Of a stretch of 64,000 nt of DNA, positions 52,067-59,786 are shown piece after piece. The notes below the pieces were generated by a model. It was not told the origin of the DNA, did no database searches, and saw only the letters and a program-made list of their open reading frames with translations. Origin of the DNA: Sphaerisporangium rubeum (GTDB taxonomy: Bacteria > Actinomycetota > Actinomycetes > Streptosporangiales > Streptosporangiaceae); the NCBI RefSeq assembly GCF_014207705.1, contig NZ_JACHIU010000001.1:5820501-5884500 (forward strand), written 5' to 3'. Both the position numbers and the translations under genes were made by a program. Every line of letters begins with the position of its first letter. The stretch's first letter is position 1.

Positions 52067-53280
52067 CGGTCGTCCTTCGCTGTGTGCTTCTTGAGCTCGC
52101 GGCGGGCGAGCGACCGTTTGTGCACCTCGTCGGGGCCGTCGGCGAGGCGGAGCGCGCGGGCCGCGGTCCACAGGCCGGCGAGCGGGAAGTCCTGGCTGAC
52201 GCCGCCGGCGCCGTGCACCTGGATGGCCTTGTCGAGGATCCACTCCACCGTCGCCGGGGTGGCGATCTTGATGGCCTGGATCTCGGTGTGCGCGCCGCGG
52301 TTGCCGACCGTGTCCATCAGCCACGCGGTCTTCAGCACCAGCAGGCGCAGCTGCTCGACCCGGACCCGTGACTCGGCGATCCAGTCCTGCACGACCCCCT
52401 GCTCGGCCACCGCCTTGCCGAAGGCGGTGCGCGACAGCGCGCGTGCGCACATCAGCTCGATGGCGCGTTCGGCCATGCCGATCAGGCGCATGCAGTGGTG
52501 GATGCGGCCGGGGCCGAGCCGGGCCTGCGCGATGGCGAACCCGCCGCCTTCCTCGCCGATCAGGCCGGCCGCCGGCACCCTGACGTCCTCGAACAGCACC
52601 TCGGCGTGGCCGCCGTGGTCGCCGTCGGTGTAGCCGAACACGTGCATGCCGCGCACCACGGTCAGGCCGGGGGTGTCGCGCGGTACGAGGATCATGCTCT
52701 GCCTGCGGTGCGGCGGCGCGTCCCGCGACGTCCGTCCCATCACGATGAAGATCGCGCAGTCGGGGTTCATGGCGCCGGACGCGTACCACTTGCGGCCGTT
52801 GATCACGTACTCGTCGCCGTCGCGCACGACGGACGTGGCGATGTTGGTGGCGTCGGACGAGGCGACGTCCGGCTCGGTCATGGCGAACGCCGACCTGATG
52901 CGGCCGTCCAGCAGGGGCGAAAGCCAGTCGCGGCGCTGGGCCTCGGTGCCGAACATGGCGAGCAGCTCCATGTTCCCGGTGTCCGGCGCCGCGCAGTTGG
53001 TGGCGGCCGGCGCGATGCGGGGACTGCGGCCCATGATCTCGGCGAGCGGCGCGTACCGCAGATTGGTCAGGCCCGCGCCGTGCTCGCCGGGGAGGAACAG
53101 GTTCCACAGGCCGCGAGCGCGCGCCTCGCTCCTGAGGTCCGCCATCATCGGCGGCGTGCGCCAGCCGCTTTCCGCGGCCTGGCGTTCGAACTCCGCCTCC
53201 GCCGGGTACACGCATTCGTCCATGAACGCGGTCAGGCGCGCGCGCAGTTCCTCGGTGGCGGCGTCGTAGCCGAAGTCCAT
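52063..53280 (-). CDS. Acyl-CoA dehydrogenase, ACAD10/11-like (first of three)
   Basis: This 405-residue enzyme has the motifs FAMTEPDVASSDATNIATSV, NGRKWYASGAMNPDC and a catalytic-loop region RALRLADGPDEVHKRSLARREL typical of the ACAD10/11 branch, in which Asp replaces the usual Glu base. ACAD10/11 act on 4-hydroxy or long/branched acyl-CoAs together with an aminoglycoside-phosphotransferase-like kinase domain. That kinase homologue is encoded one base upstream, so this is the split bacterial form of the animal fusion protein. The ATG at 53280 gives the typical start MDFGYDAATEELRARL. Confidence 0.93.
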   Translation of the reverse strand: MDFGYDAATEELRARLTAFMDECVYPAEAEFERQAAESGWRTPPMMADLRSEARARGLWNLFLPGEHGAGLTNLRYAPLAEIMGRSPRIAPAATNCAAPDTGNMELLAMFGTEAQRRDWLSPLLDGRIRSAFAMTEPDVASSDATNIATSVVRDGDEYVINGRKWYASGAMNPDCAIFIVMGRTSRDAPPHRRQSMILVPRDTPGLTVVRGMHVFGYTDGDHGGHAEVLFEDVRVPAAGLIGEEGGGFAIAQARLGPGRIHHCMRLIGMAERAIELMCARALSRTAFGKAVAEQGVVQDWIAESRVRVEQLRLLVLKTAWLMDTVGNRGAHTEIQAIKIATPATVEWILDKAIQVHGAGGVSQDFPLAGLWTAARALRLADGPDEVHKRSLARRELKKHTAKDDR

Positions 53281-53281
53281 C

Positions 53282-54253
53282 TCAGTCCTCCAGTGCGCCG
53301 AGGCCGTGCGCGACCAGCGGCGCGACGTTGGCGCCGACGTCGGCGAAGCCCTCACCGACGGTGAGGCCCCTGGTGTGGCGGAAGTGGATGCCCTCGGCGA
53401 TCACCGCGAGCTTGAAGCAGGCCAGGCCGAGGTACCAGCCGAGCCGTGAGATGTCGAGGCCCGCGCCTGCGGCGTACCGCTCGGCGAGCTCCCCCGACGG
53501 GACATGGCCACCGGCGGCTGCCTGGCCTTCGAGTGCGGTGAACTCGGTGTACAGCAGGAACAGCGCGAGGTCGGTGAGGGGGTCGCCGAGGGTGGACATC
53601 TCCCAGTCGAGCACCGCGCGCACCTCGCCGCCGGCGATGAGGGTGTTGCCGAGCTTGAAGTCGCCGTGCACGATCGTGTCCCGCTGGGTGACCGGCGCCG
53701 ACGCGGCCAGGCGGTCGTGCAGGGTGTCGATCCCCGGCACGTCCCTGCTGCGGGACACGTCGAGCTGCCGTTTCCAGCGGCGCACCTGGCGCTGGAGGAA
53801 CCCCTCCGGCCGGCCGAAGTCAGCGAGGCCCACGGCGGCGGGATCGAGCGCGTGCAGGCGCGCGAGCACGTCGGTGAGCTTGACGTCGATCTCCTCGCTC
53901 GCCGGGGGCTGCTCGCCGTCGACGTACTCCATGACGTAGAACGGGGCCCCGATGACGTCGTCGTCCTCGCACAGCAGGTAGGTGCGCGGCACCGGCACCC
54001 CGGTGCCGTGCAGCGCGGTCAGCACGCGGTACTCGCGTCCCATGTCGTGCGCGGTGGCGAGGACGTGGCCGAGCGGGGGCCTGCGCACCACGAACGGCCG
54101 TTCCTCGTCGCGCACGAGGTAGGTCAGGTTGGACATGCCGCCGTGGATCACCTCGGCCGTCAGCGTGCCGCGCGCGACCCCCCGCGTGACCAGGTGTTCC
54201 TCAAGGCGCCTGAGATCCAGACCCGGCGGGCCGGTCTCCGGTCGTACGGCCAT
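53282..54253 (-). CDS. Phosphotransferase (APH-like kinase), first gene of the ACAD/phosphotransferase operon
   Basis: This 323-residue aminoglycoside-phosphotransferase-like kinase is homologous to the kinase domain of human ACAD10/ACAD11. Kinase signs are VIHGGMSNLTYLV, RPFVVRRPPLG (Lys/Arg region), the catalytic loop IVHGDFKLGNTLI (HGD...N) and VLDWEMSTLGDPL with the metal-binding Asp. In ACAD11 the kinase phosphorylates the 4-hydroxyl of acyl-CoAs before elimination and dehydrogenation. With the dehydrogenase one base downstream, degradation of 4-hydroxy acids or related lipids is likely. An operator-like palindrome lies 30-45 bases upstream. Confidence 0.92.
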   Translation of the reverse strand: MAVRPETGPPGLDLRRLEEHLVTRGVARGTLTAEVIHGGMSNLTYLVRDEERPFVVRRPPLGHVLATAHDMGREYRVLTALHGTGVPVPRTYLLCEDDDVIGAPFYVMEYVDGEQPPASEEIDVKLTDVLARLHALDPAAVGLADFGRPEGFLQRQVRRWKRQLDVSRSRDVPGIDTLHDRLAASAPVTQRDTIVHGDFKLGNTLIAGGEVRAVLDWEMSTLGDPLTDLALFLLYTEFTALEGQAAAGGHVPSGELAERYAAGAGLDISRLGWYLGLACFKLAVIAEGIHFRHTRGLTVGEGFADVGANVAPLVAHGLGALED

Positions 54254-54281
54254 CGTCCCCCCTGCGCTCGTGGCTGGAGCG

Positions 54282-54297
54282 TACCGACCGGCCGGTA
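54282..54297. promoter_or_regulatory. TetR-type operator upstream of the ACAD/phosphotransferase operon
   Basis: TACCGACC-GGCCGGTA is an imperfect palindrome that shares TACCGACC with the site at 49059-49074. It lies 30-45 bases upstream of the phosphotransferase ATG (minus strand) and about 90 bases before the divergent monooxygenase gene. It is the likely target of the TetR protein at 49108-49752. Confidence 0.65.
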
Positions 54298-54383
54298 TGT
54301 CTGTCGACACACCCTCCGGACGCGGGACCGGCCACCCCGGCTGACATGATCGGCGACCAGATGGACATGCCGGAGGAGGCGTG

Positions 54384-55502
54384 ATGCCGGAAGCCGTGGT
54401 GATCGGCGGCGGAATCGGCGGGCTGACCGCCGCCGCGGCCCTGTCGAAGGCCGGGTGGCGGGTCACGGTCTGCGAGCGGGCCCCGTCCCTGGAACCGGTG
54501 GGGGCCGGCATCGCCATCGCTCCGAACGCACTGGCCGCGCTGGACACCATCGGCGCCGGTGACGACGTCCGCGAGCTGTCGGCGATCCAGGGGGAGGCCG
54601 GCATCCGCCGTTCCGACGGCCGCTGGCTGGTGCGCACCAGCGCGGAGGCGGCGAGCGAGCGCTTCGGCGACCCGACCGTCCTGATGCCGCGCGGCACCTT
54701 GGTGGACCTGATCGCGAGCCGCGTGCCGCAGGAGTCGCTGCGCCTCGGCACGACCGTGGAGAGCGTCGACCCGGTCACCGGCCGCGTGTCCACCTCGGCC
54801 GGCGACCTCACGGCCGACCTGGTGGTGGCCGCCGACGGCATCCACTCCAGGACCCGCCAGGCCCTGTTCCCCGGCCGTCCCGGCCCCGTCTACGCCGGCG
54901 TCACGAGCTGGCGCCTGATCACCCCGTGGCCCTCCGCCGTGACCGGCGGCGAATCATGGGGCCCCGGCCAGGTCTTCGGCGTCATGCCGCTGGCCGGCGA
55001 CCAGGTGTACTGCTACGCCACCGCACCCGCGCCGGCCGGAGCCGGAGGCGGCCAGGCGGCCGAGAAGGCGGAGCTGCTGCGCCTGTTCGGCGGCTGGCAC
55101 GACCCCATCCCCGGCCTGCTGGCCGCGGCCCCGCAGGAGTCGGTCCTGCGCCACGACCTGTACGCCTTGGCGCGTCCCCTGCCGGCGCTGCACTCGGGCC
55201 GGGTCGTCCTGCTCGGCGACGCGGCGCACGCCATGACCCCCAATCTCGGCCAAGGCGCCTGCCAGGCCATCGAGGACGCGGTCGTGCTGGCCGCCGTCGC
55301 CGACCCGGCCGCCTACACCGAGGCGCGGCTGGCCCGCACGTCGGCGATCATGCGGCGTTCCTGGTCGATCTGCCGTCTGACCCGTTGGTCCAACCCGGTG
55401 GCCGTCCGCGCGCGCGACGCGGTCATGGCGATGGCGGGACGGTCAGGCGCCACGCTCCGGTCGTTCGACGACGTCTTCGCCTGGCGGCCGCCGCGGCCCT
55501 AG
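54384..55502 (+). CDS. FAD-dependent monooxygenase
   Basis: This 372-residue group A flavoprotein monooxygenase shows the GxGxxG fold AVVIGGGIGGLTAAAAL at residues 4-20, the DG motif DLVVAADGIHSRTRQAL near residue 157 and the FAD/GD motif RVVLLGDAAHAMTPNLGQGACQAIED near residue 272. It resembles salicylate/zeaxanthin-type hydroxylases, the group that uses NAD(P)H and O2 on small aromatic or polyene substrates. GGAGGAGG lies before the ATG; a GTG three bases upstream is also in frame. It diverges from the ACAD operon across the operator and may share its regulation. Confidence 0.88.
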   Translation: MPEAVVIGGGIGGLTAAAALSKAGWRVTVCERAPSLEPVGAGIAIAPNALAALDTIGAGDDVRELSAIQGEAGIRRSDGRWLVRTSAEAASERFGDPTVLMPRGTLVDLIASRVPQESLRLGTTVESVDPVTGRVSTSAGDLTADLVVAADGIHSRTRQALFPGRPGPVYAGVTSWRLITPWPSAVTGGESWGPGQVFGVMPLAGDQVYCYATAPAPAGAGGGQAAEKAELLRLFGGWHDPIPGLLAAAPQESVLRHDLYALARPLPALHSGRVVLLGDAAHAMTPNLGQGACQAIEDAVVLAAVADPAAYTEARLARTSAIMRRSWSICRLTRWSNPVAVRARDAVMAMAGRSGATLRSFDDVFAWRPPRP

Positions 55503-56380
55503 CCGGAGGTCCGGGTGACCCCCACCGGCAGTGGAGGGACCGGCGCCGGGGGTGGCACGGCGTGTTTGGTGTCGGGTGCGAGGCGGCCGAGGGTGATGGT
55601 GCCGGCGATGAGGACGGCGCCGAACAGCAGCGCGGGGACGACGTGCGCCGCCACCGGGACGGGCTCGCCGAGCATGGTGACGCCGGCGATGATCGAGGTG
55701 ATGGGGTCCACCACCTGCACACCGGCGTAGGCGATGCCGAAGTACCCGACGGCGTAGGAACGCTGGAGCAGCACGATCGCGACCAGCAGCAGCGCCGGGA
55801 TGGCCAGGGTGAACCAGTGGACCAGGCGGCCGAGGTCGCCGCCGAGCCCGCCGCCGACCACGCGCACGAACGTCGACACCGCGGCGGTCACCGTGCCGGC
55901 GCCGACCGACAGCACCAGCGCCTTGGCGGGGCCGCGCAGGCGTTTGGCGATGAGCTCGCAGACGGCGGCGACGACGCCGACGCAGGCGAGGAACCACAGC
56001 GCGTCCGGGGTGGACAGCACGGGCCTGGTGTCGTCGTGCGGGATGAGCATCATCAGGCCGAGCAGGCCACCCGCCACGGCGACGGAGCCGATGACCTCGG
56101 CCTTGGTCGGCCGCCTGCCGTGCAGCGCGGCGGCGAGCGGCACGGCGAACACCAGGGTGGTGACGCTCACCGGCTGCACGATCACCAGCGGCGCGAGCGC
56201 CAGCGCGACCGCGTGCAGGCCGGCCCCCGCGAGTCCGACGACACCGCCGATGAACCACCGGGGACGGCGGACCAGCTTGAACGAGGCTCCGCCGCGCACC
56301 ACTTCGTACTGCTGGAGCGCCGCGCCGACGGCGTAGCCGAGCGCGCCGACCAGCGCGACGGTGATCCCGGCCCAGATCAT
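55499..56380 (-). CDS. DMT-type (EamA-like) transporter
   Basis: This 293-residue integral membrane protein has about ten predicted helices, the drug/metabolite transporter arrangement. Segments include VALVGALGYAVGAALQQYEVV, the paired motif LAPLVIVQPVSVTTLVFAVPLAAALHGRR and, in the second half, YFGIAYAGVQVVDPITSIIAGV with conserved proline-rich membrane turns. It is of the multi-helix DMT group without known substrate. It converges on the monooxygenase gene, overlapping by four bases. Confidence 0.85.
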   Translation of the reverse strand: MIWAGITVALVGALGYAVGAALQQYEVVRGGASFKLVRRPRWFIGGVVGLAGAGLHAVALALAPLVIVQPVSVTTLVFAVPLAAALHGRRPTKAEVIGSVAVAGGLLGLMMLIPHDDTRPVLSTPDALWFLACVGVVAAVCELIAKRLRGPAKALVLSVGAGTVTAAVSTFVRVVGGGLGGDLGRLVHWFTLAIPALLLVAIVLLQRSYAVGYFGIAYAGVQVVDPITSIIAGVTMLGEPVPVAAHVVPALLFGAVLIAGTITLGRLAPDTKHAVPPPAPVPPLPVGVTRTSG

Positions 56381-56469
56381 GAGCGGTCACCGGTCACGTG
56401 GCTGCGGGCATGGCGGTGCGAGAGTGATGTGAGCGGAGGCACCTTGCAAGCTTAAGAGAGGTTTACCCG

Positions 56470-58062
56470 TTATGTAGGCACTTCGTCCGCGAGGACGGCC
56501 GCCGCGGCGTTCTTGCCGTTGAGCGCGATCACGCTGCCGCCGGGGTGAGTGGCCGCGCCGCACAGGTACAGCCCGGGGATCGGGGTGCGCGGCGTCAGCC
56601 GGTTCTCCCACATCTGGTCCGGCCGCACCTCACCTTGGAAGATGTGGCCTCCGGTGAGCCCGACCCGCCGCTCGATGTCCGGCGGCCCGAGCACCTCGTA
56701 GCTCTCCAGGCAGTCGCCGAAATCCGGAGCGAACCGGCCGATCAGGTCGATGAACTGCCGCGCCACCTCGTCCCGCCGCGCCTCCCAGCCGCCGTTCATC
56801 GCGTACGGAGCGTACTGTCCGAAGACACTCATCAGGTGCCGTCCCTCCGGCGCCGGCGAGGGGTCGTGGCCGGTCTGCACGTAGATCTCGCCGAAGCCGA
56901 CGGCAGGCTCCCCCGCGTCGCAGCGCTCGAACGCCTTCTGCGCGTCCGCGAGGCCCGTGGTGGCGTTCACCACCCCTTTGGCCATGAACGTCGCGCCGGG
57001 GGCCGCGGTCCAGGACGGCAGCGCGCGCAGCGCCGCATTGAACTTCACCACGGGGCTGCGGATGTCCCACTCCTCGACGCGCCGCCGGTAGTCCGCAGGC
57101 GCGGCGCCGGCGGCGAGCATCGTCATGAGGCGCTTGGGGTCGGCGTTGCAGACGATCGTGCCGGCGGCGATGAACGTGCCGTCCTCCAGGCGCACCCCCT
57201 CGCCGGGGATCACCTCGCCGACCGGCACACCGGTGGCGAGCACGGCGCCGGCCTCGCGCGCGGCGTCGGCGATGGCGAAGCTCACCACCCCCATGCCGCC
57301 GCGCACGTACCCCCACACGGCGCCTTCTCCGTCGATCTCCCCGGCGAAGTGCATGAGCTTGACCGCGGCGGTGCCGGGGTCGTACGGACCGGCGTAGGTG
57401 CCGATGATCCCCTGGCCGAACAACGCGTCCTTGAGCCGCCGGTCGGTGACGAACTCCTCCAGCACGTCGGCGATGGAGGCGTGGAAGACCACGTCCCGCA
57501 TCAGGTCCTCGCCGGCCAGCAGTTCCTCCAGTTCGGCACGGGACGGCGCGTCACCGGCCCAGGTGTCCCTGGCCCCTTTGCGAAGCCGGATCCTGATCTG
57601 GTCGAAAAGATCCTCGTAGGCGAAGTATCCGGCGATGTCGCGTCGACTCAGTCCCAGCCCTCGCAGTCCCTCCAGCGTGCGGCCGTCGTCGAGCCACTGG
57701 CCGAAGGCCGTGCCGTCGTCGAACGGCACCCACAGCTGCGGGTCGGCCAGGTACACCTCAAGCCCGCGCCGGTTCAGCGACAGGTCGCGGATGACCGTCT
57801 CGTCCAGCAGACCGATCACGTACGCGCACGGGCTGATCACGTACCGGTCGTCCGGGAACGGCCGGTCCAGCGTGCAGGCGCCGCCGAGCCGGTCGCGCGC
57901 CTCCAGCACCAGCACCGACCGGCCGGCCCGTGCCAGGTAGGCGGCGCAGGTGAGGCCGTTGTGGCCGCCGCCGACCACGATGACGTCGAAGCGGCGCGCG
58001 GCCAGCTCGGCCACCGGCTCAGGCAGGCCCACCACGCCGAGCCGCTCGGCGATGTCGTTCAT
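56470..58062 (-). CDS. Phytoene-desaturase-like FAD-dependent oxidoreductase (PYROXD2-like)
   Basis: This 530-residue flavoprotein of the carotenoid oxidoreductase superfamily has FDVIVVGGGHNGLTCAAYLARAG (dinucleotide motif, residues 25-47), LEARDRLGGAC and a C-terminal GLYLCGAATHPGGSVIALNGKNAA. It is closer to PYROXD2-like proteins than to bacterial phytoene desaturases, and no carotenoid genes are nearby. AAGGAG lies just before the ATG at 58062. It diverges from the DHA2 transporter across an operator palindrome. Substrate unknown. Confidence 0.88.
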   Translation of the reverse strand: MNDIAERLGVVGLPEPVAELAARRFDVIVVGGGHNGLTCAAYLARAGRSVLVLEARDRLGGACTLDRPFPDDRYVISPCAYVIGLLDETVIRDLSLNRRGLEVYLADPQLWVPFDDGTAFGQWLDDGRTLEGLRGLGLSRRDIAGYFAYEDLFDQIRIRLRKGARDTWAGDAPSRAELEELLAGEDLMRDVVFHASIADVLEEFVTDRRLKDALFGQGIIGTYAGPYDPGTAAVKLMHFAGEIDGEGAVWGYVRGGMGVVSFAIADAAREAGAVLATGVPVGEVIPGEGVRLEDGTFIAAGTIVCNADPKRLMTMLAAGAAPADYRRRVEEWDIRSPVVKFNAALRALPSWTAAPGATFMAKGVVNATTGLADAQKAFERCDAGEPAVGFGEIYVQTGHDPSPAPEGRHLMSVFGQYAPYAMNGGWEARRDEVARQFIDLIGRFAPDFGDCLESYEVLGPPDIERRVGLTGGHIFQGEVRPDQMWENRLTPRTPIPGLYLCGAATHPGGSVIALNGKNAAAAVLADEVPT

Positions 58063-58092
58063 GGCAAACTCCTTCGCGTTCCCCGGCCTAGC

Positions 58093-58112
58093 CTGACTGG
58101 ATAACCAGTCAG
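58093..58112. promoter_or_regulatory. TetR-type operator between divergent oxidoreductase and exporter genes
   Basis: CTGACTGG-ATAA-CCAGTCAG is a perfect palindrome with eight-base arms, located 31-50 bases upstream of the oxidoreductase ATG and about 75-95 bases upstream of the exporter start. It resembles operators of TetR repressors that control drug exporters. No TetR gene lies directly next to it. Confidence 0.75.
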
Positions 58113-58185
58113 TACGCAAGGGATCCCCTGGAGGTTTCGCAGGGGACCTGCGGGAAACCCCACAGCTGGGAGAAAGGTGACACCC

Positions 58186-59715
58186 ATGGACATCGAGCCG
58201 CCACGGCTGAGCCACCGGCAGGTCAACCTGGTGTTCGCCGGGCTCATGGTGGCCCTTCTCCTGGCCGCGCTGGACCAGACGATCGTGTCCACGGCCCTGC
58301 CGACCATCGTCGGCGACCTGCGCGGGGTCGAGCACATCGGGTGGGTCGTGACGGCGTACCTGCTGGCGTCCACCATCGGGCTGCCGATCTACGGCAAGCT
58401 CGGCGACCTCATCGGCCGCAAGGTCGTCTTCCAGTCCGCCATCGCGATCTTCCTGGTGGGCTCGGTGCTGTGCGGGCTGGCGCGGAACATGCCGGAACTG
58501 ATCGGCTTCCGCGCGTTGCAGGGCCTCGGCGGCGGCGGCCTCATGATCGGCGTGCAGGCCATCGTGGCGGACCTGGTGAGCCCGAGGGAACGCGGCAGGT
58601 ACACCGGGATCATCGGGGCCGTCTGGGGCCTGTCCTCGGTGGCGGGGCCGCTGATCGGCGGGTTCCTCACCGAGAGCGCCGACTGGCGCTGGTGCTTCTA
58701 CGTGAACCTGCCGCTCGGCCTGTTCGCGCTCGTGCTGACGGCCGTCGTGCTCAAACTGCCGCGGCCGCGGTCGCGTCCCCGGCTGGACGTCCTCGGCACC
58801 GTGCTCCTCGCGGGGACCTCGGCGTGCGTGGTGCTCGTGACGAGCTGGGGAGGCACCGAGTACGCCTGGGGCTCGGCGCCGATCGTCTCCCTCGCCGTGC
58901 TCGCGGTCGTGCTCGCGGTGGCGTTCGTGTTCGCCGAGCGCAGGGCCGCCGAGCCGATCATCCCGCTGCACCTGTTCCGGCAGAACCTGTTCGCCGTACC
59001 GGCCGCGATCTCGGTGTTCGTGGGTCTCGGCATGTTCGCCGCCGTCGCCTACCTGCCGACGTTCCTGCAGATGGTGAACGGCGCGAGCCCGACGCAGTCC
59101 GGCCTGCTGATGCTGCCGATGGTCGCGGGGATGACGCTGACCTCGATCGGCTCGGGCCGGATCATCGCCGCCACCGGCCGGTACCGGATCTTCCCGATCC
59201 TCGGCACGGGCCTGCTCACCGCCGGCATGGTGCTGCTGTCGCGGATGACCGCCGACAGCTCCATGGTGCTGAACAGCGTCTACATGTTCGTCACGGGCCT
59301 CGGGCTCGGCATGATGATGCAGACGCTGGTGCTGATCGTGCAGAACGCGGTGGAGTACCGCGACGTCGGCGCCGCCACGTCGGCGATCAACTACTTCCGG
59401 CAGACCGGCGCCTCGCTCGGCACCTCGCTCGTCGGTGCAATTTTCATCCATCGGCTCACCACGGAACTGGCGGCGAGCGGGGCCCGGCTGCCGGTGCGGG
59501 GGGTCAGCTCGATCACGCCGCAGATGGTGCACCAGCTTCCGCCGCCGGTGCGCTCGGCGGTCGCGCATGCCTACGCAGCAGCGCTTCCGCCGATCTTCCT
59601 GTACCTGGCGCCGATCGTCGCCGTGGGGTTCGTGCTCGCCTTCTTCGTCAAGGAGATCCCTCTGTCGGAGCGCCTCGCCGCGCCGTCTCCCGGGGTGGCC
59701 GCGCACAGCCGCTGA
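58186..59715 (+). CDS. DHA2 family MFS drug exporter (EmrB/QacA type)
   Basis: This 509-residue transporter has fourteen predicted helices, as in QacA and EmrB. Helix 1 holds the LDQTIVSTALPTIVGDL motif (motif D1) at about residues 28-44, and GKLGDLIGRK is motif A. The C-terminal half follows with LQGLGGGGLMIGVQAIVADLV (motif C region) and ITPQMVHQLPPPVRSAVAHAY. The ATG at 58186 has GAAAGG eight bases upstream; a GTG nine bases earlier is also in frame. It is probably induced through the palindrome upstream. Substrates are likely cationic drugs or the products of a neighbouring pathway. Confidence 0.93.
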   Translation: MDIEPPRLSHRQVNLVFAGLMVALLLAALDQTIVSTALPTIVGDLRGVEHIGWVVTAYLLASTIGLPIYGKLGDLIGRKVVFQSAIAIFLVGSVLCGLARNMPELIGFRALQGLGGGGLMIGVQAIVADLVSPRERGRYTGIIGAVWGLSSVAGPLIGGFLTESADWRWCFYVNLPLGLFALVLTAVVLKLPRPRSRPRLDVLGTVLLAGTSACVVLVTSWGGTEYAWGSAPIVSLAVLAVVLAVAFVFAERRAAEPIIPLHLFRQNLFAVPAAISVFVGLGMFAAVAYLPTFLQMVNGASPTQSGLLMLPMVAGMTLTSIGSGRIIAATGRYRIFPILGTGLLTAGMVLLSRMTADSSMVLNSVYMFVTGLGLGMMMQTLVLIVQNAVEYRDVGAATSAINYFRQTGASLGTSLVGAIFIHRLTTELAASGARLPVRGVSSITPQMVHQLPPPVRSAVAHAYAAALPPIFLYLAPIVAVGFVLAFFVKEIPLSERLAAPSPGVAAHSR

Positions 59716-59786
59716 CCGACGTGCCGCACAATCGCTGACGGGATCTGTGCGGGAACGCCGCTACAGTGGGAAGCGTTGGAGGCGAT

